Of a stretch of DNA of 64,000 nucleotides, positions 21,001 through 32,224 are shown piece after piece; position 1 is the first letter of the stretch; each line of letters opens with the position of its first letter. A program made the translations under genes and the position numbers. The DNA lies in NCBI GenBank assembly GCA_036426205.1, contig WSYH01001257.1:28440-92439 (forward strand), written 5' to 3'. The stretch is from Ascaphus truei (Eukaryota > Chordata > Amphibia > Anura > Ascaphidae). The notes below the pieces were generated by a model, which saw only the letters and a list, made by a program, of their open reading frames with translations, did not search any database and was not told the DNA's origin.

Positions 21001-21522
21001 TAATGTGAATACATAATGATTAATGTGCATGTATACATATGTGATGAACTAAATAACCTGAATCATAAAGTGGATACCTATAATAACCCAGAAGCAGATC
21101 GGACAAATATAATATTTACAATGCATTTAATAATGTGGTCCGATTTATTCTAAAAATATGGATACGTCTGATAATGAATGTGTATATATACAAATATAGT
21201 GAACTTAATTAACTGGCTAATATCGTGAAAGGAAAAACTTTTTTTTAAATTATATATTTAAATCAAACATAAACCTAGAGCTCCCACTAGTGTCCCAATC
21301 TATGAATTTACTCTCTCTTTTAGAATAAAATTCATAAATAATGAAATTATATATTGCTATAGTGAACTAATATAATTAACATTAGACTCACTCGAATATC
21401 CTGATGTGTATATCAATTAATTGCCTTACTGTAACAATGTGACTCCAATTTAGGAGAAATCAAATAGATGTACCCTCATGCAGTTGCATAACCTTGCTGA
21501 TCAGAAGAAACCTAATGGAGTA

Positions 21523-22120
21523 TCCTCCCCCTTTCATAGTGATTGCACGTAGTTATACTTTTAACATTTCTATAAAGAACATATAATCATCCTTATAAGC
21601 CACAGAGACTGCAGCCACAGTTGGATAAAACCTCGCAATTAAATGAACTAAAAACCAAATTTAAAAAGCTCAAACAGATATATCGTTGTGTTTATCCGGA
21701 TGGAAGCATACTCCCTATACTGAAAAACACACAAAGTCTCCTCCTCCGTATTGATCACATAGTGGTAACAAACATTCAATTTTAAGCACAATATGGTACC
21801 AAACATGATTTTAAACATACAATTTTTTTTAAAGAGTAAAGAAAAACCCTGTGTTCTTCTTTTTTTTTTTTTTTTTTTTTTTTTTTTGTAAAACACAGAA
21901 ATTATATCTATGATGAGATAAAAACTTAATGGGTGCCTACCCACATACATGGATATATCAAAATCCACAATATCAGTACATAAAGTATATCCCGTGACTA
22001 TAAAACAATTCTAGATAAGCACTTATCGTGTGTTAATGACATAAGGTATACAGGCAACAAATAAAATGACGATAGTGGTAAGTATATTTGAAAGAAACAG
22101 AACAAGAATGAGTGATGAAA
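21523..22120 (-). other. PLE-B 3' untranslated region with poly-T tract
   Basis: Lies between the endonuclease stop and the downstream repeat; no open frame of note. A T-run (21857-21887) reads as poly-A on the coding strand. Confidence 0.6.
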
Positions 22121-25100
22121 TCAGATAAAGGCCCCAATGCCTATGTCGACATTCAGGCCTTGAGGCACCAGTGTTTTGAGCTGGTAAATCCAGAATGTCT
22201 CTGCCTTACTTAATCTTGTCAGCCTATTTCCTCCTCTTTGGCTCTGTGGGATGCTTTCTATCCCCCTATAAACTAAACAAGAGGGATCTGCATTGTGTGC
22301 AGCTTCAAAGTGCCTAGATACACCATGTGTGGCCAACCTCCTTCGGATGTTGCTCATGTGCTCCAGTACTCGGACTCTAAGGGGTCGTGATGTTCGTCCG
22401 ACGTACTGAAGACCACATGGGCACTCCAGGAGGTAGACCACATAGATGCTCCTACAATTAATGAAGCCCCTAGTCTTAAACTCTTGTCCCGTAGAATGGG
22501 AACTAAAAGTGTTTTTTTCCTTAGATGCTTGGGAACAAGCTTTATAGCTGAAACAGCTGTAAAACCCCACCTGTTTAGGTAGCCAATTTTGTTGGTTTGA
22601 TGTCTTCAATTTAGGCAGCATACTAGGGGCTAAACTATTCTTCAAATTTTTAGCTTTCGGAAAAATTACTACGGTGCTTCTCTTATAAACTCTGAAAGTA
22701 CTACATCCATCTGGAGGAGATGCCAGTGTTTTTTTTTATAATTTTCGTGATCTTATGCACATCCTTATTGTATTTTGTGATAAAAGGTACTCCTTGTCTT
22801 ATGATATTGGTTTTAGCTTTTGTTTTTAAAAGACATTTTTGATTTAGAGAAGAGACTTTTGCAAAAGCTCCCTCTACTAGAGCATGGTTTACTTTCTATT
22901 TAGAAATCTATTTTTAATGATGTCAGATTGATCTTTAAAAGCTTTTTCATCCATGCAGTTTCATCGGATCCTTCGAAACTGACCGTATGGAATATTGTCC
23001 AACCACTGCTTATGATGACAGCTATTATTTAGTAGGAAGTTATTTGCATCCACTTTCTTAAAGAATGTTTTTATTTTAATTACATTCTGTTCCACAAAGA
23101 TAGTTAGATCTAGAAAATTTATAGTTTTTTCACTAGATTCTGAAGTAAATCGAAGGTTTAAACTATTATTATTGAAATATTTAAAAAAAAGGGTAACCTA
23201 TCTCTTCCTCCCTTCCAAATAAAAGAACGTCATCAATAAAACGCTTCCATAGGACCAAGTCCGCACCGTATGGGTTTTTGGACCAGATATGCTCCAACTC
23301 CCATTCAGCCATAAAGATGTTAGCATAGGCAGGTGCGAACTTGGTCCCCATTGCGGTCCCCCACTTTTGTAGATAAAAAATGTCATCAAATAAAAACGCA
23401 TTATGTTCCAATACAAATAAAATCAAATCTAAAAGGAAATTTCTTTGTTCTATTTTAAGTTTGTTATCTCTTTCTAGAGAAATTGCGAATTGCGTTACAT
23501 CAATCTATGTGTCTTATTGAAGTGTAGAGGCTGGCTATATCACAATTACCCAAAATGTAATGATCCTCCCATCTAATCTCTGATAAACAGTTTAGAATGT
23601 GTGTTGTATCTCTCAAATAGGATTCTGCTAAAACTACATATTTATGCAAAAAATACATCGATATATTCATATATATTCGATATTAGGGACCCGATACCTG
23701 GGGGATTTAACGGATCCTTATGAATTTTTGGCAAAAAATAAAATATTGCCATGGCTGGAATCTCACGTAATAGATATTTAAATTCTGGGTCTTTTAAAAC
23801 CCCCAATAATTTCCCTTTCTCTAATAATGTTAAAATCTCTTTTTTGTATCGAACTGTGGGGTCTGAACCGATGACTTCATAAGTGACTTCATCTTTTAAA
23901 ATCCTTTGTGCTTCCGTGATGTAGTAAGCCTGATCCATTATAACAATTCCTCCACCCTTGTCTGCCGGCTTGATGACTATAGTGTCATCTTTTGTGAGCA
24001 GCTCAAGGGTGGATCTTTCGGATTTAGTAAGGTTATTTTAAAATTTTGCTTTATTGCCTGCAAGGGTCTCAAAATCCTTAAGAATGGACTGGGCAAACAC
24101 TTCTAAATGATTCCCCTTACTCCCACTAGGGTAACATTTTGACTTTTCTTTTAGATTCGTGTGTACAAAATCCACATTTTCTATGGGGTCCTCAAAAGGG
24201 GTACTGGTCATGTGATTATGTATTGAATTCATTGTTCCCGAAACCAAAATATGGCTCTCTCTTTGCAGAGGGTCCTTATTTAAAAAGAATCGCTTTACAG
24301 TTAGTGGACGGATAAATTTGTTCGCATCGATAAAAAGGTTAAAACTACTGGCCCTTGTATTTGGTGCAAAATTAAGCCCCTTGGCGATTAAATTATTCTC
24401 AGTACTTGTCAAATTCTTTTTACTGAGATTGAAAATACTTTTTAGTACCTAATTTTCCTGTTTTTTAGGTTTTCTTCGTCCCCTCAGTCCTCTAAACTTC
24501 TTTTTCAATTTCTCTCCTCTGTGTGTCCATGTGGACCCAAATCTCTCAAAACTGAATATTTGTTTTGAGTGTGAACTGGTGGAGACAGATCTTGTCCTAA
24601 AAAAGGCACATTGCTTAATAATCTACCAATTCTCACTCGCGGGGGAGTGACACTGCGTGCCATTCTTTCCCTTTCTCTTTCTCTAGACCTGCTATGTTCC
24701 CTCCTTCTAGCTTTGTGGTTCCCTTTTTTCGGCCCTAGATAGAGATTCTTTGGGGCTTCTTATATTGATACTGGGGCTCCTTTCCTCCCTTAGTCTATCT
24801 TTATGATTTTTTGGGGGTTCTCTTTTTTCCCCCTTACTGGATGGTGATAGCTCTTTCACTGTTTTGGGGTGACGATGTTCCTCAGCTTGTTCTTTCCTTC
24901 TACTCTCTGGTGATGGTGGATCATGCTCTCTAAAGTCCTTCCTATGGGGGTCACTAGAGTTCCCCTCAGGTTGCTTATTTTTTATGTCCTCTCCTATTCT
25001 TCTCCAATTAGTCTCTTCGAATCTGGTTCTCTTATAACTTTCATCTTAATCTCTAAACCCGTCATATCCCCTCCCTCTTTGGAATCTCCCTGTTGGGGTG

Positions 25101-25803
25101 TCATTACCTACAAAGTGGCCATAGGGTTTAGTGAAGAAATGATTCCTCCTATCTTTGGATGCATTTCTATTGTCATTGCCCGTCTTATCCCACTTCTTTT
25201 GTCTTCCTAGGAGATAATCTTCTTCATCTCTTCTAAATTTTTGGTTCTTTGAAATCAGGATACTATTCTCTAACTTCTCAAGATCTTCTGTCATTTTTTT
25301 ATCTCTGGTAATAAAACCCTCACTTTCTAATAGAGGTTCTAGTTTCTTTTTTTATTAAATCAATTTCTAGATCTATACCCTTAATAGTTTGAGTATGATG
25401 CCAAATCAAAAGTTTAATTAAATTGTTAGAGCATGTGTCTAGAATATCATACCAGGCACAGCTAAATTCTACCTCCTCCAGATCAAACGAAGGTTTTTTG
25501 GAAACCCTTAGGCCTCTAGGGACTCTATTTGTGTTAATATATTTTTCCAAAAACACTAGGTCTAACCACTTTCTACAATCCTTATTCAGAAGTTTATTGA
25601 GTTTATCAAATTCTCGATCAAGAATAGCTTCTTCTGATAGATCACTATCTTCATTAACTGCTAGTCTTCTCTCTAAATCGATGTTACGTAATAGTCTTTT
25701 GGTAAAAATATTACTTAACACCTGTGGGCTTCCTGGTGTAATCTCCTCTATAATTAGTTCTTCCTCCATTCTAAAAATGTATAGAGTGCTGCCTCTAGGT
25801 TAG
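22121..25803 (-). pseudogene. PLE-B protein: N-terminus, RT, GIY-YIG, with frameshifts
   Basis: Read on the minus strand from 25803. The first part is an acidic N-terminal domain (25320-25769, with RDLLRN-like and LDLVFLEKYI segments). A charged low-complexity region follows (25294-24450). Next come the RT-linked block KGLNFAPN and FNLFIDANKF (24038-24412), FYFLPKIHKDP (23642-23938), and the catalytic part CGTAMGTKFAPAYANIFMAE with RFIDDVLL (23181-23426). The thumb is in several frames (23180-22650). Last is the Cys-rich linker and GIY-YIG domain, CPCGLQYVGRTSRPL, ending QGLNVDIGIGAF (22121-22645). The catalytic Asp pair and the GIY-YIG lead are intact, but several frameshifts preclude one protein. 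Confidence 0.88.
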
Positions 25804-26023
25804 AAGGAATAGGGATAGTTTATGCACAAAGGGTAACCGGGCGCTCTCTAAAATACTGATCACCTTTAATAAAGTGGATAGAAATATAAAAAAGGAAAAA
25901 AGATATTACCAATCGAGGGAACCCCTGTGTTCCCTTCTTCTTGAAAATAACACCTGGGGATCCCCCGTCTGCTGCTCAAACCCTTCCTGGGAGATATCCT
26001 TATTCTCCCACAACAGAAACAAT

Positions 26024-27484
26024 AAATAGAGAAACAAGGGGAGTGCAGATCAGCGACAAACAACCACACCATACAGGTAAAATAGTACACTCTATAAACG
26101 ACTGGAAGTCAGGGATAATGAAGTGGAATAAGTGAATTACTCCAAGATGATGGAACAGTATATGTAAATAGCTATAAGTACTTACATGGGCCTGTGTAAG
26201 TCAGTGCCTCTTGGGGCTTAACTCTGAAGAAAATCCTTTCTTGGAGTCACACACCGTCTCTTTAGCTGCTAGTGAGCACACGGTTCCTCGGGATATTCAG
26301 GATGTTCAGTAACCCCCACAGTAAAAGACAGAAACCACAGAAAGAAGTCAGTATAAATACTGATAACAAATGGTGAGGGGATATTAAATACTCTCCATGG
26401 GGACAGTGACAGGGTATAAATAAAAAATATATAAAATATAATATACTCACACAAGCCAGTGTGAGTTAAAACCCATAAAGGGTTAACTGTAAGCAATTTG
26501 GTTTACTCCTTGTTGTTCAAGCGGCCAATGCTGTGCAGATGTCTCCCATAACTCCAAAACTCCCACCAGAATAGATGGACAGTCTGAATTAAAATGAGTG
26601 GTGGTTTATTAGAAAAAAACTATAAAAACACATACAATGAGTCGGCGGGTATAGACAGTCAGTGCGGGTGCTTTCCTTGATGGCAGCTCCTTCATTCCGG
26701 CATCTGCAGCACATCGGGGCATTGAAACGCAAGATGGTATCTGGAACGCAACCTCTCTCTTCCTGTCTACGGAAGCCTCCGACAGACAAAAAACACCAAC
26801 AACTGTAGAAATCGAGCAACGCGTTTTGCTTGTCCTGCAAGCTTCCTCAGGCTCTATGATACAGGATGGCTCATGATGGTTTAAATACCCTCACTAACCC
26901 GGAAGTCAATAGGACAACTGGTGTCCTTACGACAACAAATGGTGATATAGTGCAATAAATGTGTTCTCCTCAATAATGTGAATGCATAATGATTAATGTG
27001 CATGTATACATATGTGATGAACTAAATAAACTGAATCATAAAGTGGATACCTTTAATAACCCGGAAGCAGATCGGACAAATATAATATTTACAATGCATT
27101 TAATAATGTGGTCCGATTTATTCTAAAAATATGGATACGTCTGATAATGAATGTGTATATATACAAATGTAGTGAACTTAATTAACTAGCTTATATCATG
27201 ATAGGAAAAACGTTTTTTTTTAATTATATATTTAAATCAAACATATACCTAGAGCTCCCAATCTATGAATTTACTCTCTCTTTTGGAATAAAATTCCTAA
27301 ATAATGAAATTATATATTGCTATAGTGAACTAATATAATTAACATTAGACTCCCTCGAATATCTTGATGGGTATATCAATTAATTACATTACTTTAACAA
27401 TGTGACTCCAATTTAGGAGAAATCAAATAGATGTACCCTCATGCAGTTGCATAACCTTGCTGATCAGATGAAACCTAATGGAGT
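26024..27484 (-). repeat. PLE-B upstream terminal repeat
   Basis: Direct copy of 19796-21522 without the MITE. It holds the hammerhead-like core at 26816-26851 and, about 30 bases upstream of it in sense, a TATA-like GGTATTTAAA (26879-26891). This is where a PLE promoter would be expected. Confidence 0.88.
26816..26851 (-). ncRNA. Hammerhead-like core with mutated GAAA, PLE-B upstream repeat
   Basis: Identical to the 20564-20599 core except that GCGAAACGCG reads GCAAAACGCG: the conserved G12 of GAAA is A. Stem II GCTTG/CAAGC is unchanged. In known hammerheads this G is essential, so this copy is probably inactive. Confidence 0.55.
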
Positions 27485-27639
27485 AGAAATTTCGACCTCT
27501 CAACAAAAACGCAGGTATGCTCTCTGCTTGGTTTAGCAGGGTACTATCGGTGGTTCATCCCCAACTACTCTGAAGTTGCAGCCCCATTAACAGACCTCAC
27601 AAAAAAGTGTGCCCCTACACAAGTGGTATAGTCAAGGGA
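27485..27639 (+). pseudogene. Second copy of a gypsy RT segment
   Basis: Repeats 19364-19500 of the same element (KTQ, LLGLAGYYR, SEVAAPLTDLTKKCAPTQV) with some substitutions. It continues after PLE-C at 32894. Together the two pieces duplicate the ~430 bp that end at 19795, then go on into RNase H sequence found nowhere else. Confidence 0.9.
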
Positions 27640-28423
27640 GTAGACAAAAGAAAATGTGACTATAGCGCTAAAGTGTGAAAAAAACAAGTTATAAACAATA
27701 TCCTTTAAATAAAGGTAGGCTGCCTAGTACCTACTGCCCAGTACAAACAGAAGCCACATAAAAATAAAGAAAACCTGGCCCCAAATGTTCATATGGAAAG
27801 TCCTGTGATCTTCAAAGAATCCGCATAAATGCTTGACAGGCCATGAAACTAAAAGTGAAAAAACAAACACACATCATAGCGCACAACTGTGGGTATAACA
27901 GTATACACTATGCACCATTAATAAATAAAACTCCTAGTGAACAAACTATAAAACATATATTTAATAAAAATAATGAACTCTGTCATAAGAGACAAAACTG
28001 ATTCAATGGAGGGTAGCTCGTCATCCGGAGATGGGAAAAATCAAAACCCTACTTACAACAAGCAAGGTTTTGGCAAGCGATGAACTAGCAGAGTCCTCAC
28101 AACACAGGAGAGTGTCCTGGCAGGATGTAGGCTCTGCCGCCGGTATCCGCACCCAAAGTCCCTTCCAGTATACACAGGACACAGGTCAGTTGGTGGAGAT
28201 AGTACTTCAGGGGTCCACAGACCTGCAACTGCACGGCTGGTTCCCCTTCCTTCCTCCTCCTTTCCTCCCGACACTAGACGCGTGCCCGCGTGCGAGTGTG
28301 CACGTGTAGTTAAAGGGACAGTGGCTGGTAACCAAACGCCGGTGACTAGCAGTGAAACCGAAAGTCCTGGACAGGCTGCACACACAAATGATCAATGCGG
28401 TCCTCAGGGTGACTAGTGGCACC

Positions 28424-28463
28424 CACCCTACGCGTTTCGTCGAACTTAATCAACTTCCTCAGG
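28424..28463 (-). ncRNA. Hammerhead-like core, PLE-C left copy
   Basis: Minus strand: CCTGAGGAA, stem II GTTGA/TCGAC with loop TTAAGT, then GAAACGCGTAGGG. All conserved core bases are present. A TATA-like GGGTATATTAGAG lies about 35 bases upstream in sense (28489-28506). Confidence 0.6.
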
Positions 28464-29024
28464 GGCTACAAACTAGCTGCACACAATGCTCTAATATACC
28501 CTATCAATAAAAAAGTTAATTACTACTTAAAGCTGTACAGCCTCTAAAATCCAAATGGTAAGTCTGTCACTAGGAAATACACATACAGTACAAAACCAGG
28601 CCACATAATATACATACAAAACAAACTGTCACAAAAGAACATGTAAATAGTATAAAACATAAAAAATACATCACATATAAAGTTTACCACATATAACTTA
28701 TAAATGGCATCAGAATACCCAGGCTCCCACGGCTGCCTAGATTAAACATAATGAAGAGCACCTATCTCTCAATAGTACAATGATTTGCAAGCGTATACTG
28801 ACTCACAAAGACAATAGCAATCCCCAGAGGTCTTATTGATCATTAACTCATCAGTTCACCAAAAATGCCCCCAGCTCAAAATCAATATTGAGCCCATTGG
28901 GGGAGAGAGTTTTTAATTCATAAATCCAGAAGGCCTCTCGTCTGTTAATATGCTTAAACTTATCCCCACCTCTCCAATTAGGTGTACATAATTCAATGGG
29001 TTGACAGATGAGGCCTTTTGGATT

Positions 29025-30701
29025 TTAATCATGATGGACTAAAAAGTGGTGTGATACGCTATGTGTGGTCAGACCTTTCTTTATATTATAAACGTGCTCG
29101 TAAATACGTCTCTGAAAAGTGCGGCCCGTGCGCCCCACATATTGCAGGCCGCATGGACACTGCAAAACATAAATGATGAATTCTGACTTGCACGTAATGT
29201 ATGAATTGATCTTATAAACCTTTGTTGTTACATTGGATTTAAATTCCACACTATAATTAGCGTATTTACATGCTATACATTTCGTGCATGGTCTAAAGCC
29301 ATTATTTGCTTTATTGTTTATCCCTTTTCTATATCCTTCATTCAAAGGACAACTGGGGGCCAGTTTATTCCTAAAATTATTTGCTTTTTTAAAAATGATG
29401 GATGGTCGTGGAGTCAAGACCTGGGCCAAAGTTGTGTCTTGCAACAATATTGGCCAATGTTTGGAAAAAATATTCCTGATCTTTGGAGCCATAGCGTTGT
29501 ATTGAGTAATAAAGGAAACTTTGCTATGCGCTCCTTGTTCGTCCCTTTTATCCCTATATTTTAAAAGTTCATTTCTATCCATTTCTTGGACAAGGGATAT
29601 AGTACTCTCAAGCTCATCCACTGGATATTGGCGTTCAATGAATTTATCTCTCAGTTCACCCGCCTTTCTGGAAAAATCCTCAACATTGGAGCAATTTCGC
29701 CTCAGGCGGATGAACTGACCTTTCGGAATGTTCCGAATCCATTGAGGATTGTGATGGCTATTGGCCAATACATAGTTGTTAGTCTGTACAGGTTTAAAGT
29801 ATGTTCGTGTTTTGATCTGATTATCAACAACACTAATACTCAGATCCAAAAAATTGATCTTAAATTTATCATACTGGCAAACAAATCTCAAATTCTTCTT
29901 CTTATTATTAAGATATAAAATAAATGTGTCCAATGAATCCATGTCTCCGTCCCAAATAAAAATAATATCATCAATGTAGCGCCGCCAGAGCACAAGATTC
30001 GCACCAAACGGGCAGTTGTTCCAAATGACCTCTTTCTCCCACTGGCCCATAAAAAGGTTCGCATAACTTGATGCGAATCTCGTGCCCATAGCGGTGCCAC
30101 ATACTTGTAAAAAATACTGTAAATTAAAACAAAAATAATTGTGTGTAAGAATAAATCTAATCTCATCCATCAAAAAGGACTTAAGGACAAGTGACATGGT
30201 GGGATCCTCATCCAGAGCTTCTTGTATAGCTTGACACCCCAATTGATGATCTATTTTTGTATAGAGGGATGTCACGTCCCCTGTCACCCATATATAGCTA
30301 GGCTTCCAATCGGTCTCACGCAGGATTTGCAAGACTTGTGTAGTATCCCTTAAATGTGATCTTAACTTAACTACAAATGGCTGTAAATGATAGTCGATAG
30401 ATTGGGATAAATTAGATGTAAGTGATTGTATACCTGAAATAATAGGGCGGACCGGTGGATTGTGAAGGTTTTTGTGTATTTTAGGAATAAAGTAAAATAA
30501 CGGTAAACGTGAATGTGAAATATTCAAAAAGTCATACTCATCCTGCGTGATGGCGCGATCGGAAAACCCCTTATCTAAAAGGGTGATCAAATCAGAGTGA
30601 TAGATGTCAGTAGGGTCGTGGGCTAGGGGGAGGTAAGTGGCAGAATCACCGAGAAGTCTCGATGCCTCTTGGACATAATATGTGCTGTCCATTACTACCA
30701 C
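29025..30701 (-). CDS. PLE-C reverse transcriptase and GIY-YIG endonuclease, 558 codons
   Basis: The longest PLE frame in the window. In order: MDSTYYVQEASRLLGD; FYFIPKIHKNLHNPPVRPI (residues ~75-95); GDVTSLYTKI (~150); CGTAMGTRFASSYANLFM (~205); the catalytic RRYIDDIIFIW (~240); FLDLSISVVDN; WIRNIPKGQFIRLRRNCS (~325); the Cys-rich linker CTKCIACKYANYS (~475); and the GIY-YIG lead CPCGLQYVGRTGRTF (~510). The frame has lost contact with its N-terminal part through a one-base slip in a G-run (30712-30719 region). It ends early at TAA (29022-29024), where the plus-strand partner copy has CAA. Both catalytic Asp and the endonuclease lead are intact. Homologous PLE enzymes act in the nucleus by target-primed reverse transcription. 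Confidence 0.93.
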   Translation of the reverse strand: MVVMDSTYYVQEASRLLGDSATYLPLAHDPTDIYHSDLITLLDKGFSDRAITQDEYDFLNISHSRLPLFYFIPKIHKNLHNPPVRPIISGIQSLTSNLSQSIDYHLQPFVVKLRSHLRDTTQVLQILRETDWKPSYIWVTGDVTSLYTKIDHQLGCQAIQEALDEDPTMSLVLKSFLMDEIRFILTHNYFCFNLQYFLQVCGTAMGTRFASSYANLFMGQWEKEVIWNNCPFGANLVLWRRYIDDIIFIWDGDMDSLDTFILYLNNKKKNLRFVCQYDKFKINFLDLSISVVDNQIKTRTYFKPVQTNNYVLANSHHNPQWIRNIPKGQFIRLRRNCSNVEDFSRKAGELRDKFIERQYPVDELESTISLVQEMDRNELLKYRDKRDEQGAHSKVSFITQYNAMAPKIRNIFSKHWPILLQDTTLAQVLTPRPSIIFKKANNFRNKLAPSCPLNEGYRKGINNKANNGFRPCTKCIACKYANYSVEFKSNVTTKVYKINSYITCKSEFIIYVLQCPCGLQYVGRTGRTFQRRIYEHVYNIKKGLTTHSVSHHFLVHHD

Positions 30702-31190
30702 TCCCCCCCCTTGTCAGCTGGTTTTATAACAATCGACTCGTTACTAGCCAATGTGTTCAATGCTAGTTTTTCTTTCAAACTCAGATTGTCATGTCTGATT
30801 TTGAAAGTACGACTTGACTGTTCCAGATCTCGTGAAACCATCTCAACGAAGGTGTTCACGAAATGACCCTGGACAAATTTCGGATTAAACGTTGATTGTT
30901 TTTTGAAAAGAGTAGTTTTATAGGTATTAGTGTTCACAGGATCAATCTGGTTACTGATGGAATCTTTAGCAATGTATTTCTTTAGTGCCAACTTGCGGGC
31001 AAACTTGTGCACATCAATAAACAGATTAAAACTGTTAGGCCCACATACAGGTGCGAACGTGAGACCCTTCCCCAATACCATCTTCTCAATATCACTCAAT
31101 GAATGGCTGCTGATGTTAAAAATATTTTGATATTTCACACTATTATCAGATCTTAAATGATGTCGCTTATTCCTTCCTCCTCTTCTTATG
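30702..31190 (-). CDS. PLE-C N-terminal RT-linked region
   Basis: The minus-strand frame 30695-31417 is element sequence only from about 31190 downward; its first ~75 codons are antisense of the plus copy. The genuine part has KYQNIFNISS, KGLTFAPVCGPNSFNLFID, FNPKFVQGHFV and ESIVIKPADKGGE, the conserved block before the PLE fingers. It ends at a stop just after the G-run of ADKGGG. Restoring one G would join it to the 29025-30701 frame. The copy is 5'-truncated near 31190. Confidence 0.85.
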
Positions 31191-31799
31191 ATTCCAAACA
31201 TTGGCCAATACTGTTGCAAGACACAACTTTGGCCCAGGTCTTGACTCCACGACCATCCATCATTTTTAAAAAAGCAAATAGTTTTAGGAATAAACTGGCC
31301 CCCAGTTGTCCTTTGAATGAAGGAGATAGAAAAGGGATAAACAATAAAGCAAATAATGGCTTTAGACCATGCACGAAATGTATAGCACGCTAAGTATAGT
31401 GTGGAATTTAAATCCAATGTAACAACAAAGGTTTATAAGATCAATTCATACATTACGTGCAAGTCAGAATTCATCATTTATGTTTTGCAGTGTCCATGCG
31501 GCCTGCAATATGTGGGGCGCACGGGCCGCACTTTTCAGAGACGTATTTACGAGCACGTTTATAATATAAAGAAAGGTCTGACCACACATAGCGTATCACA
31601 CCACTTTTTAGTCCATCATGATCAAAATCCAAAAGGCCTCATCTGTCAACCCATTGAATTATGTACACCTAATTGGAGAGGTGGGGATAAGTTTAAGCAT
31701 ATTAACAGACGAGAGGCCTTCTGGATTTATGAATTAAAAACTCTCTCCCCCAATGGGCTCAATATTGATTTTGAGCTGGGGGCATTTTTGGTGAACTGA
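31191..31799 (+). pseudogene. PLE-C right copy: RT tail and GIY-YIG endonuclease
   Basis: Begins at the head-to-head junction with KHWPILLQD and TPRPSIIFKKAN. One stop (near 31391, CAAG lost: ARY against ACKYANYS) separates it from the endonuclease frame 31401-31799, with CPCGLQYVGRTGRTF, TTHSVSHHFLVHHDQNPKG, NWRGGDKF, and FWIYELKTLSPNGLNIDFELGAF. It retains the Gln codon that is a stop in the left copy, and gives the full PLE C-terminus. Confidence 0.9.
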
Positions 31800-32184
31800 T
31801 GAGTTAATGATCAATAAGACCTCTGGGGATTGCTATTGTCTTTGTGAGTCAGTATACGCTTGCAAATCATTGTACTATTGAGAGATAGGTGCTCTTCATT
31901 ATGTTTAATCTAGACAGCCGTGGGAGCCTGGGTATTCTGATGCCATTTATAAGTTATATGTGGTAAACTTTATATGTGATGTGTTTTTTATGTTTTATAC
32001 GATTTACATGTTCTTTTGTGACAGTTTGTTTTGTATGTATATTATGTGGCCTGGTTTTGTACTGTATGTGTATTTCTTAGTGACAGACTTACCATTTGGA
32101 TTTTAGAGGCTGTACAGCTTTAAGTAGTAATTAACTTTTTTATTGATAGGGTATATTAGAGCATTGTGTGCAGCTAGTTTGTAG

Positions 32185-32224
32185 CCCTTGAGGAAGTTGA
32201 TTCAGTTCGACGAAATGCGTAGGG
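32185..32224 (+). ncRNA. Hammerhead-like core, PLE-C right copy, C3 changed
   Basis: Counterpart of 28424-28463: stem II GTTGA/TCGAC is kept, but the conserved CTGAGGA reads TTGAGGA and GAAAC reads GAAAT. The C-to-T change at the first core base probably inactivates it. A TATA-like GGGTATATTAGAG lies upstream (near 32149). Confidence 0.5.

Larger units (their letters stand above)
19796..21522 (-). repeat. PLE-B downstream terminal repeat
   Basis: Matches 26024-27484 with scattered substitutions plus the 277-bp MITE (20724-21000) and a short extra segment near 21285 (ACTAGTGTCCC). It contains the hammerhead-like core (20564-20599). Confidence 0.9.
19796..27484 (-). mobile_element. PLE-B: Penelope-like element with direct terminal repeats
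   Basis: A full-length-type PLE on the minus strand: upstream terminal repeat 26024-27484, coding body 25803-22121, 3' region 22120-21523, downstream terminal repeat 19796-21522. The two repeats are direct copies (both begin AATAGAGAAACA on the plus strand and end CCTAATGGAGTA). Each carries a hammerhead-like core in sense. The downstream copy also holds a Tigger-like MITE. The junctions are odd: instead of a short TSD, a ~430-bp gypsy segment is found on both sides. Confidence 0.9.

Noticed and set aside
31157..31393. Plus-strand start of the PLE-C right copy as an independent gene
   Set aside because: Its first codons are antisense of the minus copy's N-terminal region; the element sequence starts only at the junction.
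30695..31417. Full 240-codon minus frame as the PLE-C N-terminus
   Set aside because: The first ~75 codons are the reverse complement of the right copy; only the part below 31190 is genuine.
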